Shown here: positions 18,547-27,919 of the stretch, piece by piece
How positions within the stretch are numbered: position 1 is the first letter of the stretch
Layout: each line of letters begins with the position of its first letter
Assembly (NCBI GenBank): GCA_007116145.1
Contig: SKJB01000004.1
Location: 22,847 to 86,846, forward strand
DNA: 64,000 nt
Source of the DNA: Limnochordia bacterium
GTDB lineage: Bacteria; Bacillota; Limnochordia; Darwinibacteriales; DTU012
Direction: 5' to 3'
Made by a program: the position numbers and the translations under genes
The notes under the pieces: generated by a model
What the model saw: only the letters and a program-made list of their open reading frames with translations
What the model was told of the DNA's origin: nothing
Database searches by the model: none

Positions 18547-20010
18547 CTACGAGTGTTTACGCAGAATGAAATGGAGGAAAGCAGAACCTAATTGTTTTGC
18601 CCTAGGTTTTCGACCGAAGAGCCCCCGCGATAGCTGATAAAACCCTTCGTACTTACCAGCATAGGGATACCAGGCCAACTCCTTTGTCTTGCGTCCACGA
18701 TCTACAACGACCGCTGTTTGATGACAAAAGGATTGTAGTCCTACATCTCCGTGATAGCGTCCTAACCCGCTCTCTTTTACTCCTCCAAAGGGAAGATTAG
18801 GATTTGCTACACTAATCATTACATCATTTATTACTACGCTTCCAGTAATCAACCTGGACGCGATTCGTTGAGCCTGCTTCATATCTTGACTCCACACACT
18901 AGCGTTTAACCCATAATTCGAGTCGTTCGCTAATGCTACTGCTGTTTTTTCATCGTCATAGACCATTACTGGTAGAACTGGACCGAAGGTCTCTTCGTGC
19001 CAAATCCTCATAGAAGGAGTAATATTCACAAGTACCATTGGAGCTATGGCTAGACTATCTTCGAGATTCCACTTATCGGGTTCTAAACCCGTTAACAGTC
19101 TGGCCCCTTGCTTTAAGGCATCATGGATCTGTGCACCCACAAGTTCAGCTTGCCCGCGATGAGTCATAGCTCCTAGATCCGCATCGCAGCCCACACCTTG
19201 CGTTAACTCCCCTACTTGCTGTACTAATTGGTCAACAAAGGTAGTATAAATATCGTTGTGCACTAACAACCGTTCCACCGACATGCACACTTGCCCACAA
19301 TTATTAAAGCCTCCCCACAACGCTCCAGCCACAGCGCGAGCAATATTGGCATCTGCACAAACAATCATCGGATCCTTACCACCTAGCTCAAGGGTCGTGG
19401 GAATCAAATTCTCTGCTGCCTTTGCCTGAATCAATTTCCCTGTCTGTACTGAGCCTGTGAAAAAAATGTAATCCGGTCTTCCCTCCACCAAGGCTGCTCC
19501 CACTTCTTTACCTCCCTGCACAACTTGGACAACGCAACGAGGAAAACCTGCTTTTTCCATCAAATCAATAATCAGATCTCCAACTCTGGGGGTGATCTCT
19601 GATGGCTTTAAAATCACAGTGTTTCCAGCCGCAATGGCAGTTAAAGTAGGAAGAAGCGATAATTGAAACGGAAAGTTCCACGGAGCAATAATGAGAACCA
19701 CACCGCGAGGTCGATATTCTATGTAGGAGCGTTTACCCATTAACACTACAGGTGTGGGTACCTTTTGCGTTTTAAGGGCTCTTGCTGTATGTTTTTCTAA
19801 GTGATAAATACCATCAAGCACTGTAAAGATATCAGCGGTAAGCGCTTCCACGGGCGTCTTACCTGTCGAACTCTGAATCTCATCAACGATTCTATCTAAG
19901 TTGTCCACAATAACGTGGCGTAAACGTCGCAAATATCCAAGGCGCTTGGATAGTTCTAACGCACTCCATTCCACGTAGGCTTGTCTTGCCTTGTTATAAA
20001 ATGCTTCCAC
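18547..20010 (-). CDS. Aldehyde dehydrogenase family protein
   Basis: IIAPWNFPFQLSLLPTLTAIAAGNTVILKPSE; FTGSVQTGK; TLELGGKDPMIV; NNCGQVCMS; HEETFGPVLPV. Confidence 0.95.
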   Translation of the reverse strand: MEAFYNKARQAYVEWSALELSKRLGYLRRLRHVIVDNLDRIVDEIQSSTGKTPVEALTADIFTVLDGIYHLEKHTARALKTQKVPTPVVLMGKRSYIEYRPRGVVLIIAPWNFPFQLSLLPTLTAIAAGNTVILKPSEITPRVGDLIIDLMEKAGFPRCVVQVVQGGKEVGAALVEGRPDYIFFTGSVQTGKLIQAKAAENLIPTTLELGGKDPMIVCADANIARAVAGALWGGFNNCGQVCMSVERLLVHNDIYTTFVDQLVQQVGELTQGVGCDADLGAMTHRGQAELVGAQIHDALKQGARLLTGLEPDKWNLEDSLAIAPMVLVNITPSMRIWHEETFGPVLPVMVYDDEKTAVALANDSNYGLNASVWSQDMKQAQRIASRLITGSVVINDVMISVANPNLPFGGVKESGLGRYHGDVGLQSFCHQTAVVVDRGRKTKELAWYPYAGKYEGFYQLSRGLFGRKPRAKQLGSAFLHFILRKHS

Positions 20011-20176
20011 CTGATCAAACCCCTTTAGCTTAGACCAAACATTTTGCTGCAGATCTAAGTAGTATAAGTTACCTTTGTCATTAAAACAGTAATAATCTAG
20101 CAGGGAATATCAATACTAAGAAAGAATAGGAGTGAAGAGGAAAATCCCAGACATTCTATGATAGGAGGGATATACG

Positions 20177-20827
20177 ATAGAAAACCCGACATTACCAATA
20201 AAGAGCATTGCTCAACATATATCGGAGCTACTGCAAAATAGCAATCCAACTCCACTTACTCTAGGTTTCTTATTACATTCCATCCGACACCAAGGGTATG
20301 GCTTATTGCTTGTGATCTTTGCCCTACCAGTCCTAGTCCCACTTCCACCAGGCTTAGGAGCAATTCCTGGGGTGTTTATTATGTTTTGGGCTCTGCAACG
20401 ACTTATGGGAAGAGCTACTCCATGGATTCCTCTTCAACTTGCTGCAAAACCGTTAAGCCAATCACTGATCAATATCGTAACCACGAGAGGTTTGCCAGCC
20501 TTAGAACGACTAGAAAAAATATTCGGCAAGCCTCGATCGGGTACGCAACCCAGTGAGTGCGAACAAAAGATATCTTGTCTCGTCGCCATCGGCATGGGCT
20601 TTCTAATCCTACTGCCCACCCCTTTTCTTAATACGTTACCCGCCATCGTTGTCATGTTAATCGGATTTTCATTGATTAATCAAAACCGTCGATTACTCTG
20701 GGCGAGTAACCTACTTGGGATTGTGCTCTTTGCTCTCATCTATTCAGGCATTAGCTTCGGACGTGACTTTATCATTGATGAGTTCGAAGATTTTTACCTA
20801 GACCTAACCCAAACCACTAATGGCTAA
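20177..20827 (+). CDS. Exopolysaccharide synthesis ExoD family protein, extended N-terminally to an apparent ATA start
   Basis: In-frame upstream peptide (M/I)ENPTLPIKSIAQHISELLQNSNPTPLTLGFLLHSIRHQGYGLLLVIFALPVLVPLPPGLGAIPG fits the ExoD family; GGAGGG precedes ATA by 7 nt; an in-frame TAG at 20162 limits extension. Confidence 0.75.
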   Translation: MENPTLPIKSIAQHISELLQNSNPTPLTLGFLLHSIRHQGYGLLLVIFALPVLVPLPPGLGAIPGVFIMFWALQRLMGRATPWIPLQLAAKPLSQSLINIVTTRGLPALERLEKIFGKPRSGTQPSECEQKISCLVAIGMGFLILLPTPFLNTLPAIVVMLIGFSLINQNRRLLWASNLLGIVLFALIYSGISFGRDFIIDEFEDFYLDLTQTTNG

Positions 20828-20854
20828 TAATCGTCTTTTTTAGCATATTCTCCT

Positions 20855-20894
20855 AAAGTACGCCCTATTTCCTGCAGGAAATAGGGCGTACTTT
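20855..20894. terminator. Perfect 40-bp palindrome, probable bidirectional terminator
   Basis: aaagtacgccctatttcctg|caggaaatagggcgtacttt between convergent genes. Confidence 0.6.
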
Positions 20895-20898
20895 CGAT

Positions 20899-21345
20899 CT
20901 ATCCGTTTAATTTAAGATTTCTTCTTGTTTGACATAAATCCTCAACTTGCTCAACGTCATATGTAGGCCCTTTTTTTAACACATAAATACTCAGGGTAGT
21001 ATCTTCGATTAAGATATGTGTCGGTTTTTGTTTCCGACTAACTTGATATAATGTCGATCGAATGGTGGACTCATTAACGTCATTACGAAGTTTATAAAAT
21101 TCTTGCACGACTGCTTTAGCTGTTACCCCTTGGTTCTGATTTTTCGCTAATCGGTAAACAATCTCCACAATATTTTGGGTTAACGTTCCACTCGATTCAC
21201 CCTTTTTTAGGGGTTCCTTTAAAAACAATTCTAATTTCCTTAAGCTTGATTCCTTCTTTGATAACTGCTCCTTGAGACCATTAATTTCGGCCATCAGCAA
21301 TTCTTTGGCCTGGCGTAATGATTCCTCGTATCCCATATTTTCCAT
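20899..21345 (-). CDS. Hypothetical protein: coiled coil plus winged-helix-like C-terminus
   Basis: Heptad-rich ESLRQAKELLMAEINGLKEQLSKKESSLRKLELFL followed by IVEIVYRLAKNQNQGVTAKAVVQEFYKLRNDVNESTIRSTLYQVSRK. Confidence 0.55.
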   Translation of the reverse strand: MENMGYEESLRQAKELLMAEINGLKEQLSKKESSLRKLELFLKEPLKKGESSGTLTQNIVEIVYRLAKNQNQGVTAKAVVQEFYKLRNDVNESTIRSTLYQVSRKQKPTHILIEDTTLSIYVLKKGPTYDVEQVEDLCQTRRNLKLNG

Positions 21346-21533
21346 TCCTTTCGCTATGAATGTATATTCTTCTAGTACTAGTATTGTCCAATTGATACTC
21401 TATTATTACACAAATAATTGTTTTCAGGTAAAAAAGCTAGTGCCATTTTACATTATATTCTATCTATAAAATATCATATTTAGTATTATATGTCAAATAC
21501 TTCAGATATTTTATCGCAAAAAAAGGCAGTGAT

Positions 21534-23006
21534 TTACTGCCTTTCCTTAAACACCTTATTCACATCAACAAATTCAATACCGCGATAAAATCGTTCGAGA
21601 ATTTGGAGGTGATTATATCCATCTAGTGCCATGCCTCTTGCTCCCCATTGGCTCATTCCTACCCCATGCCCGTTACCGCCACCGAAAAACTGCACAGTCT
21701 CCAATTCATGTTCACTATTATGTTCTTTCTCCATTACCACAGTAGCACTTGGTAGAATCGAGTGATTCACCACCGGGGAATCACTCCGAGTAATAACAAT
21801 ATCCTCGCCCCCACTAAATATCTTCGATGGTCGAATCAGAAGGCGAATGTTTAACTCTTTCCCAATTCGATAGATACCCGTTGTGCCAGAGATTTGCAGC
21901 ATAATAATATTACCACCTGCACCCCGGTGTATTACCTCAATATCTACCAATGTACCAATGCCAGAAAAAGGAATTGGTTTAGAATAAAACGTTCCATCCT
22001 TACCGAGTGTTGAAACAAACTCAGGCTGTAATTGGTAACGCATGGCAAGATTAGCATTTATAATATTCTCTAACTCTTGACGACTCAGGGTAATCTGCCA
22101 ACGATACCAAGGCGAATCCTGATCATAGGCAACAACCGCTGAATCCTTCAGAAATAACTTCACCCCATCTTCACAGGTGAGATCATATACTAGAGGAGTT
22201 TTGAGTATGGATTGAGATTGTAAATAGGGTATGTGATCCGAAGGGAAAAACTCGCCACTACTACCCCACACTTCACAGGCCATTACTGTCACTCCGCTTG
22301 AAGTTGAATGGAAAAATGCTTGAATGATCTGTCTAGTACTTGCGTCAAGCATTACCAAACCCTGGGTCTGATCCACAGCAGCTATCGCTAATGGATCTTC
22401 TATGCGGTTATTATACATTTGCCACGAGAGGCTATCGTCAAGATGGTAACCTTGTAGCGTGTTAGTCTTTTCAAGCATTGCTCGCAACACATACGTCCTG
22501 GAAGCGATGGCTTGAGCCTTTAATGCTTCCATAGGCCAACTAACCGGCATTTCACTAGGCAGCACTCCATACAAATATTCCTCGATATCTACTTGATTAA
22601 TCAGTTGTAATTTGGAGCTGTCGATTAACGCAATTTCTAATATACCACGGTAGGCAGGGTTGAAGGAAGCTGCTCCACCCCGAGTCAAACTAGTGAGCTG
22701 CAGTTTAAGATCCTGAGATGGTGATACCGCGAGCTGCGGTCCGAGTAGTACATTATGAGAATCTGTCATTATGTGAATTCCCTGGTCAGAAGGATGAAAA
22801 GCTACAACCTGGTCGAAGGTATGGGTTTGACCATTTTGGACATCATGCACAAGAACCTGTCCCTGCGCTCTCACTTGTACATAGGGATGATATAAACTTG
22901 CGAAGTTGTTATCCATTATTCCGACTCGAATAGGAATAGCCCAAATATCTGGGCAATAGACCAAAATAACGATTAGCACAAGCAGTACTATCTTGCCCAC
23001 TCGCAT
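21534..23006 (-). CDS. SpoIID/LytB-domain protein
   Basis: Signal peptide; EEYLYGVLPSEMPVSWPMEALKAQAIASRTYVLR; GGGNGHGVGMSQWGARGMALDGYNHLQILERFYRG. Confidence 0.92.
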   Translation of the reverse strand: MRVGKIVLLVLIVILVYCPDIWAIPIRVGIMDNNFASLYHPYVQVRAQGQVLVHDVQNGQTHTFDQVVAFHPSDQGIHIMTDSHNVLLGPQLAVSPSQDLKLQLTSLTRGGAASFNPAYRGILEIALIDSSKLQLINQVDIEEYLYGVLPSEMPVSWPMEALKAQAIASRTYVLRAMLEKTNTLQGYHLDDSLSWQMYNNRIEDPLAIAAVDQTQGLVMLDASTRQIIQAFFHSTSSGVTVMACEVWGSSGEFFPSDHIPYLQSQSILKTPLVYDLTCEDGVKLFLKDSAVVAYDQDSPWYRWQITLSRQELENIINANLAMRYQLQPEFVSTLGKDGTFYSKPIPFSGIGTLVDIEVIHRGAGGNIIMLQISGTTGIYRIGKELNIRLLIRPSKIFSGGEDIVITRSDSPVVNHSILPSATVVMEKEHNSEHELETVQFFGGGNGHGVGMSQWGARGMALDGYNHLQILERFYRGIEFVDVNKVFKERQ

Positions 23007-23024
23007 TCTTCTACCTCCAAAGAC

Positions 23025-23582
23025 TCAATGTCCGTTTATCTTAGCGCGTAACCGATCTTTTACTCGCACAAACTCTAGAAACTTCTCCACATATGCCCAG
23101 GCTTGATCTTTATCCATTTCTTGCTCCCGCGGGACCTCGTCATACCCTTCGGAACGGTAATAATCCTCTATGAGCTTGAAGTCCCGCTGGTTCAGCAATT
23201 CTGGTTGTAAGGCGCCACCAAGTAATCGGGCGTAAATGGGTTTTGCAGGTAAATACTTGAAGAAACGATTAAAATACACCAATCCACCATCTTCTTCTCC
23301 ATATATACCACGACCTAAATGGCTTAGAGCTACACCATAGACACCTAAATTGGTGTTGGCTAGATCCTCGCCAAACGTATTGATAAACCGCTTTACTTCT
23401 GGCAGCAAATCATTGTCATAGAGCGGGCTACCCAAAATTACATGGGTGTAGTCCGTAACCGACACAACGTCTAAAACGGAGATGAAGCTAATCGCAGCAT
23501 CTGCAGGCAAGCACTCGCACATCCATTCCCCGATTTTTTTTGTTGCTCCATAGCGTGTTCCGTACGTAATTAGTACATTCAT
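23025..23582 (-). CDS. Flavodoxin domain protein (HemG-like)
   Basis: MNVLITYGTRYGATKKIGEWM; HVILGSPLYDNDLLPEVKRFI. Confidence 0.85.
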   Translation of the reverse strand: MNVLITYGTRYGATKKIGEWMCECLPADAAISFISVLDVVSVTDYTHVILGSPLYDNDLLPEVKRFINTFGEDLANTNLGVYGVALSHLGRGIYGEEDGGLVYFNRFFKYLPAKPIYARLLGGALQPELLNQRDFKLIEDYYRSEGYDEVPREQEMDKDQAWAYVEKFLEFVRVKDRLRAKINGH

Positions 23583-23612
23583 GGAAGAAACCCTCCTTAT
23601 TCATGGACAGTG

Positions 23613-25169
23613 CTACACGCAAAGCGTGGGTGCAATTTTGGCTAATTGCTCAAAACTAGTCTTTAGTGCCGGATAGAGTCCTTGATAAATTGGATATAAG
23701 TCCTGATAGATCGTCTGCCACTCAGGGTTAGGATCTACCGTACTTGTTACTTGGAGAATCGCACCAGATGCTTCCGTTGGATCGGAAAACATCCCTGTTC
23801 CCACACCTGCCAAAAGCGCAGCTCCTAACCCTGGTCCTTCGTCAGAATTAAGAGTTTGCACCTGTAAATCAAGCATACTAGCAATAATCTCGCGCCACAA
23901 TATAGCCTTTGAACCCCCACCTATACAGCGAACAGCACTACCTTCCCATCCCGCTTGACGCAGCAATTGCAAACTATCTTGAAAACCAAAACCAACTCCT
24001 TCTAAAATCGAACGAATCATATCCTTTCTTGTATGGTTTGCACCTAAACCAAAGAAACTAGCCCTTGCGTTTCCGTCAGCATGTGGTGTACGTTCTCCTG
24101 TTAAGTAGGGCAAGAATAGTAACCCATTGCTCCCAGGGCTACTAAGACTAGCCTGTTTTGTAAGGAGGGTATAGGCATCCTCATCGAGTTGGTTACCGAC
24201 GACTTGTTCCATCTGGCCCAACTCATCTCGAAACCAGCGATAGGATAGACCTGCAGAGAGTAGCACTCCCATCATATAGAATTTATCTGTCACAGCATGA
24301 TTGAACATATGTATGGTTCCACCTGTGGGAAGAGTAGGAGTATCTAGATGGGCGAGCATTACACCACTTGTTCCTAAGCTAATCATTGCCCGCCCTGCTT
24401 TAACAATTCCTGATCCTACTGCGCCGCACGCATTGTCAGCCCCACCACCCACAACCGGCGTACCTTCAACTAAACCAGTCAACTTTGCGACTTCTGCTGT
24501 GATCTCTCCAGCGATCTGCGCTGAATTTACTAAAGAGGGTAGAATCTCCATGGGCAGATTTAGCTTATCCATGATCCGTTGTGACCACGTCCGTTGTTTT
24601 ACATTAAGTAAGAGGGTTCCAGCTGCATCACTAATCTCCATATTAATTTGCCCAGTCAAACGGTAACGAATATAGTCCTTAGGCAAGACGAGCCAACGTA
24701 CCTTCGCAAAGTTTTCAGGTTCATTCTCCCGTAGCCATAATACCTTCGGTGCAGTAAAACCCTGAAGAGCAGGATTACAAGCTTCCGCTAACAACAAGTC
24801 CTTACCAACCAAAGCTTCAATGTCACGGCATTGCTTGGTGGTACGACCATCATTCCAAAGAATTGCGGGACGAATAACCTGTCCGTTATTGTCGAGAAAA
24901 ACCGAGCTATGCATCTGCCCAGAGAGACCCACACCCTTAATCTCTTTAGGATCTACATTAAATTTTGCTAAAACTTTCGCTAATGCTGCGATCGTTCCTT
25001 GCCACATATCTTGCGGGTCCTGCTCTGTCCAACCTGGATGGGGAGAATAAAATGGGTACTCTTGCAGTGCTGAACCAACAATCACTCCACTATCTTCTAC
25101 GAGTAGGGCTTTAACACCCGATGTTCCTATGTCTAATCCTAACATGTATGCCATGCTTTTTTCCTCCAT
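23613..25169 (-). CDS. xylB: Xylulokinase (FGGY family)
   Basis: GLDIGTSGVKALLVE; VGLSGQMHSSVFLD; PAILWNDGRT; LPYLTGERTPHADGNARASFFGL; GGGSKAILWREIIASML. Confidence 0.93.
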   Translation of the reverse strand: MEEKSMAYMLGLDIGTSGVKALLVEDSGVIVGSALQEYPFYSPHPGWTEQDPQDMWQGTIAALAKVLAKFNVDPKEIKGVGLSGQMHSSVFLDNNGQVIRPAILWNDGRTTKQCRDIEALVGKDLLLAEACNPALQGFTAPKVLWLRENEPENFAKVRWLVLPKDYIRYRLTGQINMEISDAAGTLLLNVKQRTWSQRIMDKLNLPMEILPSLVNSAQIAGEITAEVAKLTGLVEGTPVVGGGADNACGAVGSGIVKAGRAMISLGTSGVMLAHLDTPTLPTGGTIHMFNHAVTDKFYMMGVLLSAGLSYRWFRDELGQMEQVVGNQLDEDAYTLLTKQASLSSPGSNGLLFLPYLTGERTPHADGNARASFFGLGANHTRKDMIRSILEGVGFGFQDSLQLLRQAGWEGSAVRCIGGGSKAILWREIIASMLDLQVQTLNSDEGPGLGAALLAGVGTGMFSDPTEASGAILQVTSTVDPNPEWQTIYQDLYPIYQGLYPALKTSFEQLAKIAPTLCV

Positions 25170-25240
25170 TCCCTATTTACGGAACTATTACAGCCACTGT
25201 TTTACGTTGATAACTTCGCTTTAAACGTGGTTTTCCCTGC

Positions 25241-25270
25241 AAAAAGACTACCCTTTGCTGTTAGTCTTTT
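25241..25270 (-). terminator. Terminator-like hairpin after the ASKHA/RACo-like gene
   Basis: aaaagacta / tagtctttt arms. Confidence 0.6.
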
Positions 25271-25275
25271 GCTAG

Positions 25276-27060
25276 TCACTCAAACATCATTGCGTCCACA
25301 AACTGAGTTTGGAAATCAAGCCTCGAGGATAACTCAACATATTGGATTTTTTTCTGCAACTCCGCACCAGTGGTAACTGCTGCCTGATCCAGTAAATATC
25401 GCTTACTCCCAGCACCCGCCCCGTTGCCAATCCGGATTACCCGATCCTCTAACTCCCTAGGTATGATTCCTGTTACACAAGCATTACGTGGATTTACATA
25501 GTTACCAAATCCACCCGCTAAATACAAGGCTGAAACTTCCGACTTGGAAATCTCCATTTCTTGTAATAAAATCGTAATACCAGCAGCAACTGCACCTTTT
25601 GCAAGTTGGAATTCGCGCACATCCTTTTGCGTTAGAAATATATCATCCTCAGTTCCACTATTGCTTGCAGCAACGATTCGCAAAGCCTTTAGACCCTTAA
25701 AATCGGTCACAAGTGGTGAATACTCAACAAAAGTACCAAATTCATCGATTAAACCATGTCTTAAGAGTTCAGCGACACCATCGACAAGCCCTGATCCACA
25801 AATCCCCTTTGGTGGGATGTTACCAATTACTGCATACTCAACATTACCGTCATCTGCAAGCTTCATACTGGATATGGCTCCCTGAACACCAGCCATTCCA
25901 AATGTGATATTTGTACCTTCAAAAGCAGGTCCCGCAGCGGTGGAACATGCTAGAATCTTACCCTTGCCACCGAGAACGATTTCACCATTTGTCCCTAAAT
26001 CAATTAATAACCCATAGTTATTCAACTCGAGATTGACCATTAACAGATCAGCAATGATATCAGAACCTACATATCCAACTACGGCTGGAGGGATGCTAAT
26101 GATTGCCTGCGAGTACACATCCAATCCTAACTCAAGAGCTGTTAGCTGTAATCCATCTGAAAAGATTGGTACATAGGGAGCATTAGCAATGGTTATGGCA
26201 TTTACCCCTAATAGTAAATGGGTTATCACTGTATTGGCAACTAAAGAAACCGCTACGATGTCTTGAGGATCCACTTTGTGTTTTGCTGCTAAACTCTTTA
26301 TACCGCCATTAATTCCCGCTAGCAATACTTTTTGCAGCTGTAAACGACCTTGCGCTTCTTGAAGCGTATAATTAATACGCGAAACCACATCAGCCCCATA
26401 TTTCTGTTGGGGATTATGCATAGACCAGACTCCAACCTCTCTCCCAGTTTGTAAATTCACTAAATAGATGGCAATCGTAGTGGTCCCAATATCCATGGCA
26501 ATCCCATAGAATTTTTGCGTAGTGTTTCCTGGTTCCGCCTTTAGTATTTTGTTCTGGTAAACTACAACTGTAAATCCTTCTTCCTTCGAAATTGATCCTA
26601 ATTGAATTAGAGCTGATGTAACAATGGAGTTGGTACCGATCTGGGTATGAATTCGGTTAGCATAATCCATTTGATCAGCGAGAGTCGGTGGAGATAGTGT
26701 AATAAACTCCTTTTTTAACCTTGGCTTCATTATCCCTTGCGATACTAGTCCTGATGTCAAAACTACGAGTTCATTTGGGGGTTCCACTTTAACCCTGAGG
26801 TTATCCTTAACAACCACACTACAGGCTAAACGAGTTTCTTGGACTTTATCATGCGAGCCAAAACGTTTTTCCGAATTCTGACCCACCAAGCAGTCCTCTG
26901 CTTCAACTTGCACCTTACACTTACCACAAACACCACTTCCTCCGCAATAAGCGGGCACCTCATAGCCGTGTTCCACTAAAATTTGCCATAAGTTGGCCCC
27001 TTCATCAACACTGATTTCTTTACTATTCCCTAATGCTTCTACGACCACTTGATACTTCAA
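25276..27060 (-). CDS. RACo-like corrinoid activation protein: N-terminal [2Fe-2S] ferredoxin plus ASKHA (DUF4445-type) domain
   Basis: CGGSGVCGKCKVQV...CSVVV [2Fe-2S] motif; AMDIGTTTIAIYLVNL; LIDLGTNGEIVLG; LYLAGGFGNYV. Confidence 0.9.
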   Translation of the reverse strand: MKYQVVVEALGNSKEISVDEGANLWQILVEHGYEVPAYCGGSGVCGKCKVQVEAEDCLVGQNSEKRFGSHDKVQETRLACSVVVKDNLRVKVEPPNELVVLTSGLVSQGIMKPRLKKEFITLSPPTLADQMDYANRIHTQIGTNSIVTSALIQLGSISKEEGFTVVVYQNKILKAEPGNTTQKFYGIAMDIGTTTIAIYLVNLQTGREVGVWSMHNPQQKYGADVVSRINYTLQEAQGRLQLQKVLLAGINGGIKSLAAKHKVDPQDIVAVSLVANTVITHLLLGVNAITIANAPYVPIFSDGLQLTALELGLDVYSQAIISIPPAVVGYVGSDIIADLLMVNLELNNYGLLIDLGTNGEIVLGGKGKILACSTAAGPAFEGTNITFGMAGVQGAISSMKLADDGNVEYAVIGNIPPKGICGSGLVDGVAELLRHGLIDEFGTFVEYSPLVTDFKGLKALRIVAASNSGTEDDIFLTQKDVREFQLAKGAVAAGITILLQEMEISKSEVSALYLAGGFGNYVNPRNACVTGIIPRELEDRVIRIGNGAGAGSKRYLLDQAAVTTGAELQKKIQYVELSSRLDFQTQFVDAMMFE

Positions 27061-27740
27061 CAGCTAGAAGCCTCCCTTAAAAAACATTGTTCGCGATCGC
27101 ATTCTGCACAATCATGCCCTAGATTTACAGGTATTACCTTCTCACCAATTCCAATGATCCCTGATAGTGACTTCATTGGCACCATTAAGTAGCTTTCATT
27201 TAGATAAATTCCAATCTGCTCTGGCTTGAGAACATCAAATACTACCTGTTGATTTTCTAATCCGAAGTCATGTACACCCGGTGCATAATAAATGCTAATA
27301 TTCTTTCCTCGCTTTAGATACGCTGCTTTTCGATCCTGCCAGACAAGATCAGACAGCGTCTCTACCATATAAGCACTGATACCATCGATCACATATCCAC
27401 AGAACGGATCCTTAGCAGAAAGCTCACTAACCTGCTCATGAAGCTCTCCCCCTAGAGACATAGCCAATACTAGGATGCTTTCACACTCGGTCATCTTTTT
27501 TACAACATAGCGACTGGTAAACATCTGGCCATCTGCTAACAGTAAATTTTGTTCGTCTACTACTGTAAATTCAACTTCTTCATAGATTACTTGGGGTTTG
27601 GCAAGCGTAGTCGCAAGCACAATCATTTCTCGTACCTTAGATACTATTGCCTCATTCGCCCGTAGCGGATCGTTTATACCGATGACGTTAAAAAGTATCT
27701 CTTCCTGAATTTCGACAGAATACGTTTTGATAACTGCAAT
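27057..27740 (-). CDS. MetH-activation-domain-like protein; ORF opens at 27770 but an ATT start at 27740 is possible
   Basis: Resembles stand-alone vitamin B12-dependent methionine synthase activation domain proteins (YYAPGVHDFGLENQQVVFDVL...IGIYLNESYLMVPMKSLSGIIGIG...C-terminal CAECDREQCFLR). ATGA overlap with the RACo-like gene. Confidence 0.65.
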   Translation of the reverse strand: MAVIKTYSVEIQEEILFNVIGINDPLRANEAIVSKVREMIVLATTLAKPQVIYEEVEFTVVDEQNLLLADGQMFTSRYVVKKMTECESILVLAMSLGGELHEQVSELSAKDPFCGYVIDGISAYMVETLSDLVWQDRKAAYLKRGKNISIYYAPGVHDFGLENQQVVFDVLKPEQIGIYLNESYLMVPMKSLSGIIGIGEKVIPVNLGHDCAECDREQCFLREASSC

Positions 27741-27919
27741 AACAATCCACCCCTTTTTTTGCTCCCACATACGCTTCGTCTATAGTACTCTATATGCTTA
27801 ATTAGACATTGACTCTCTAAAAGTCCTGCCATTTTGCTACTCTGTTCCTAGTAAAAATAATCAATGTCAAGCCAGTCCTTCTATGGTATAATGGTTGATA
27901 TGTGAAAGGAGCTTACATT

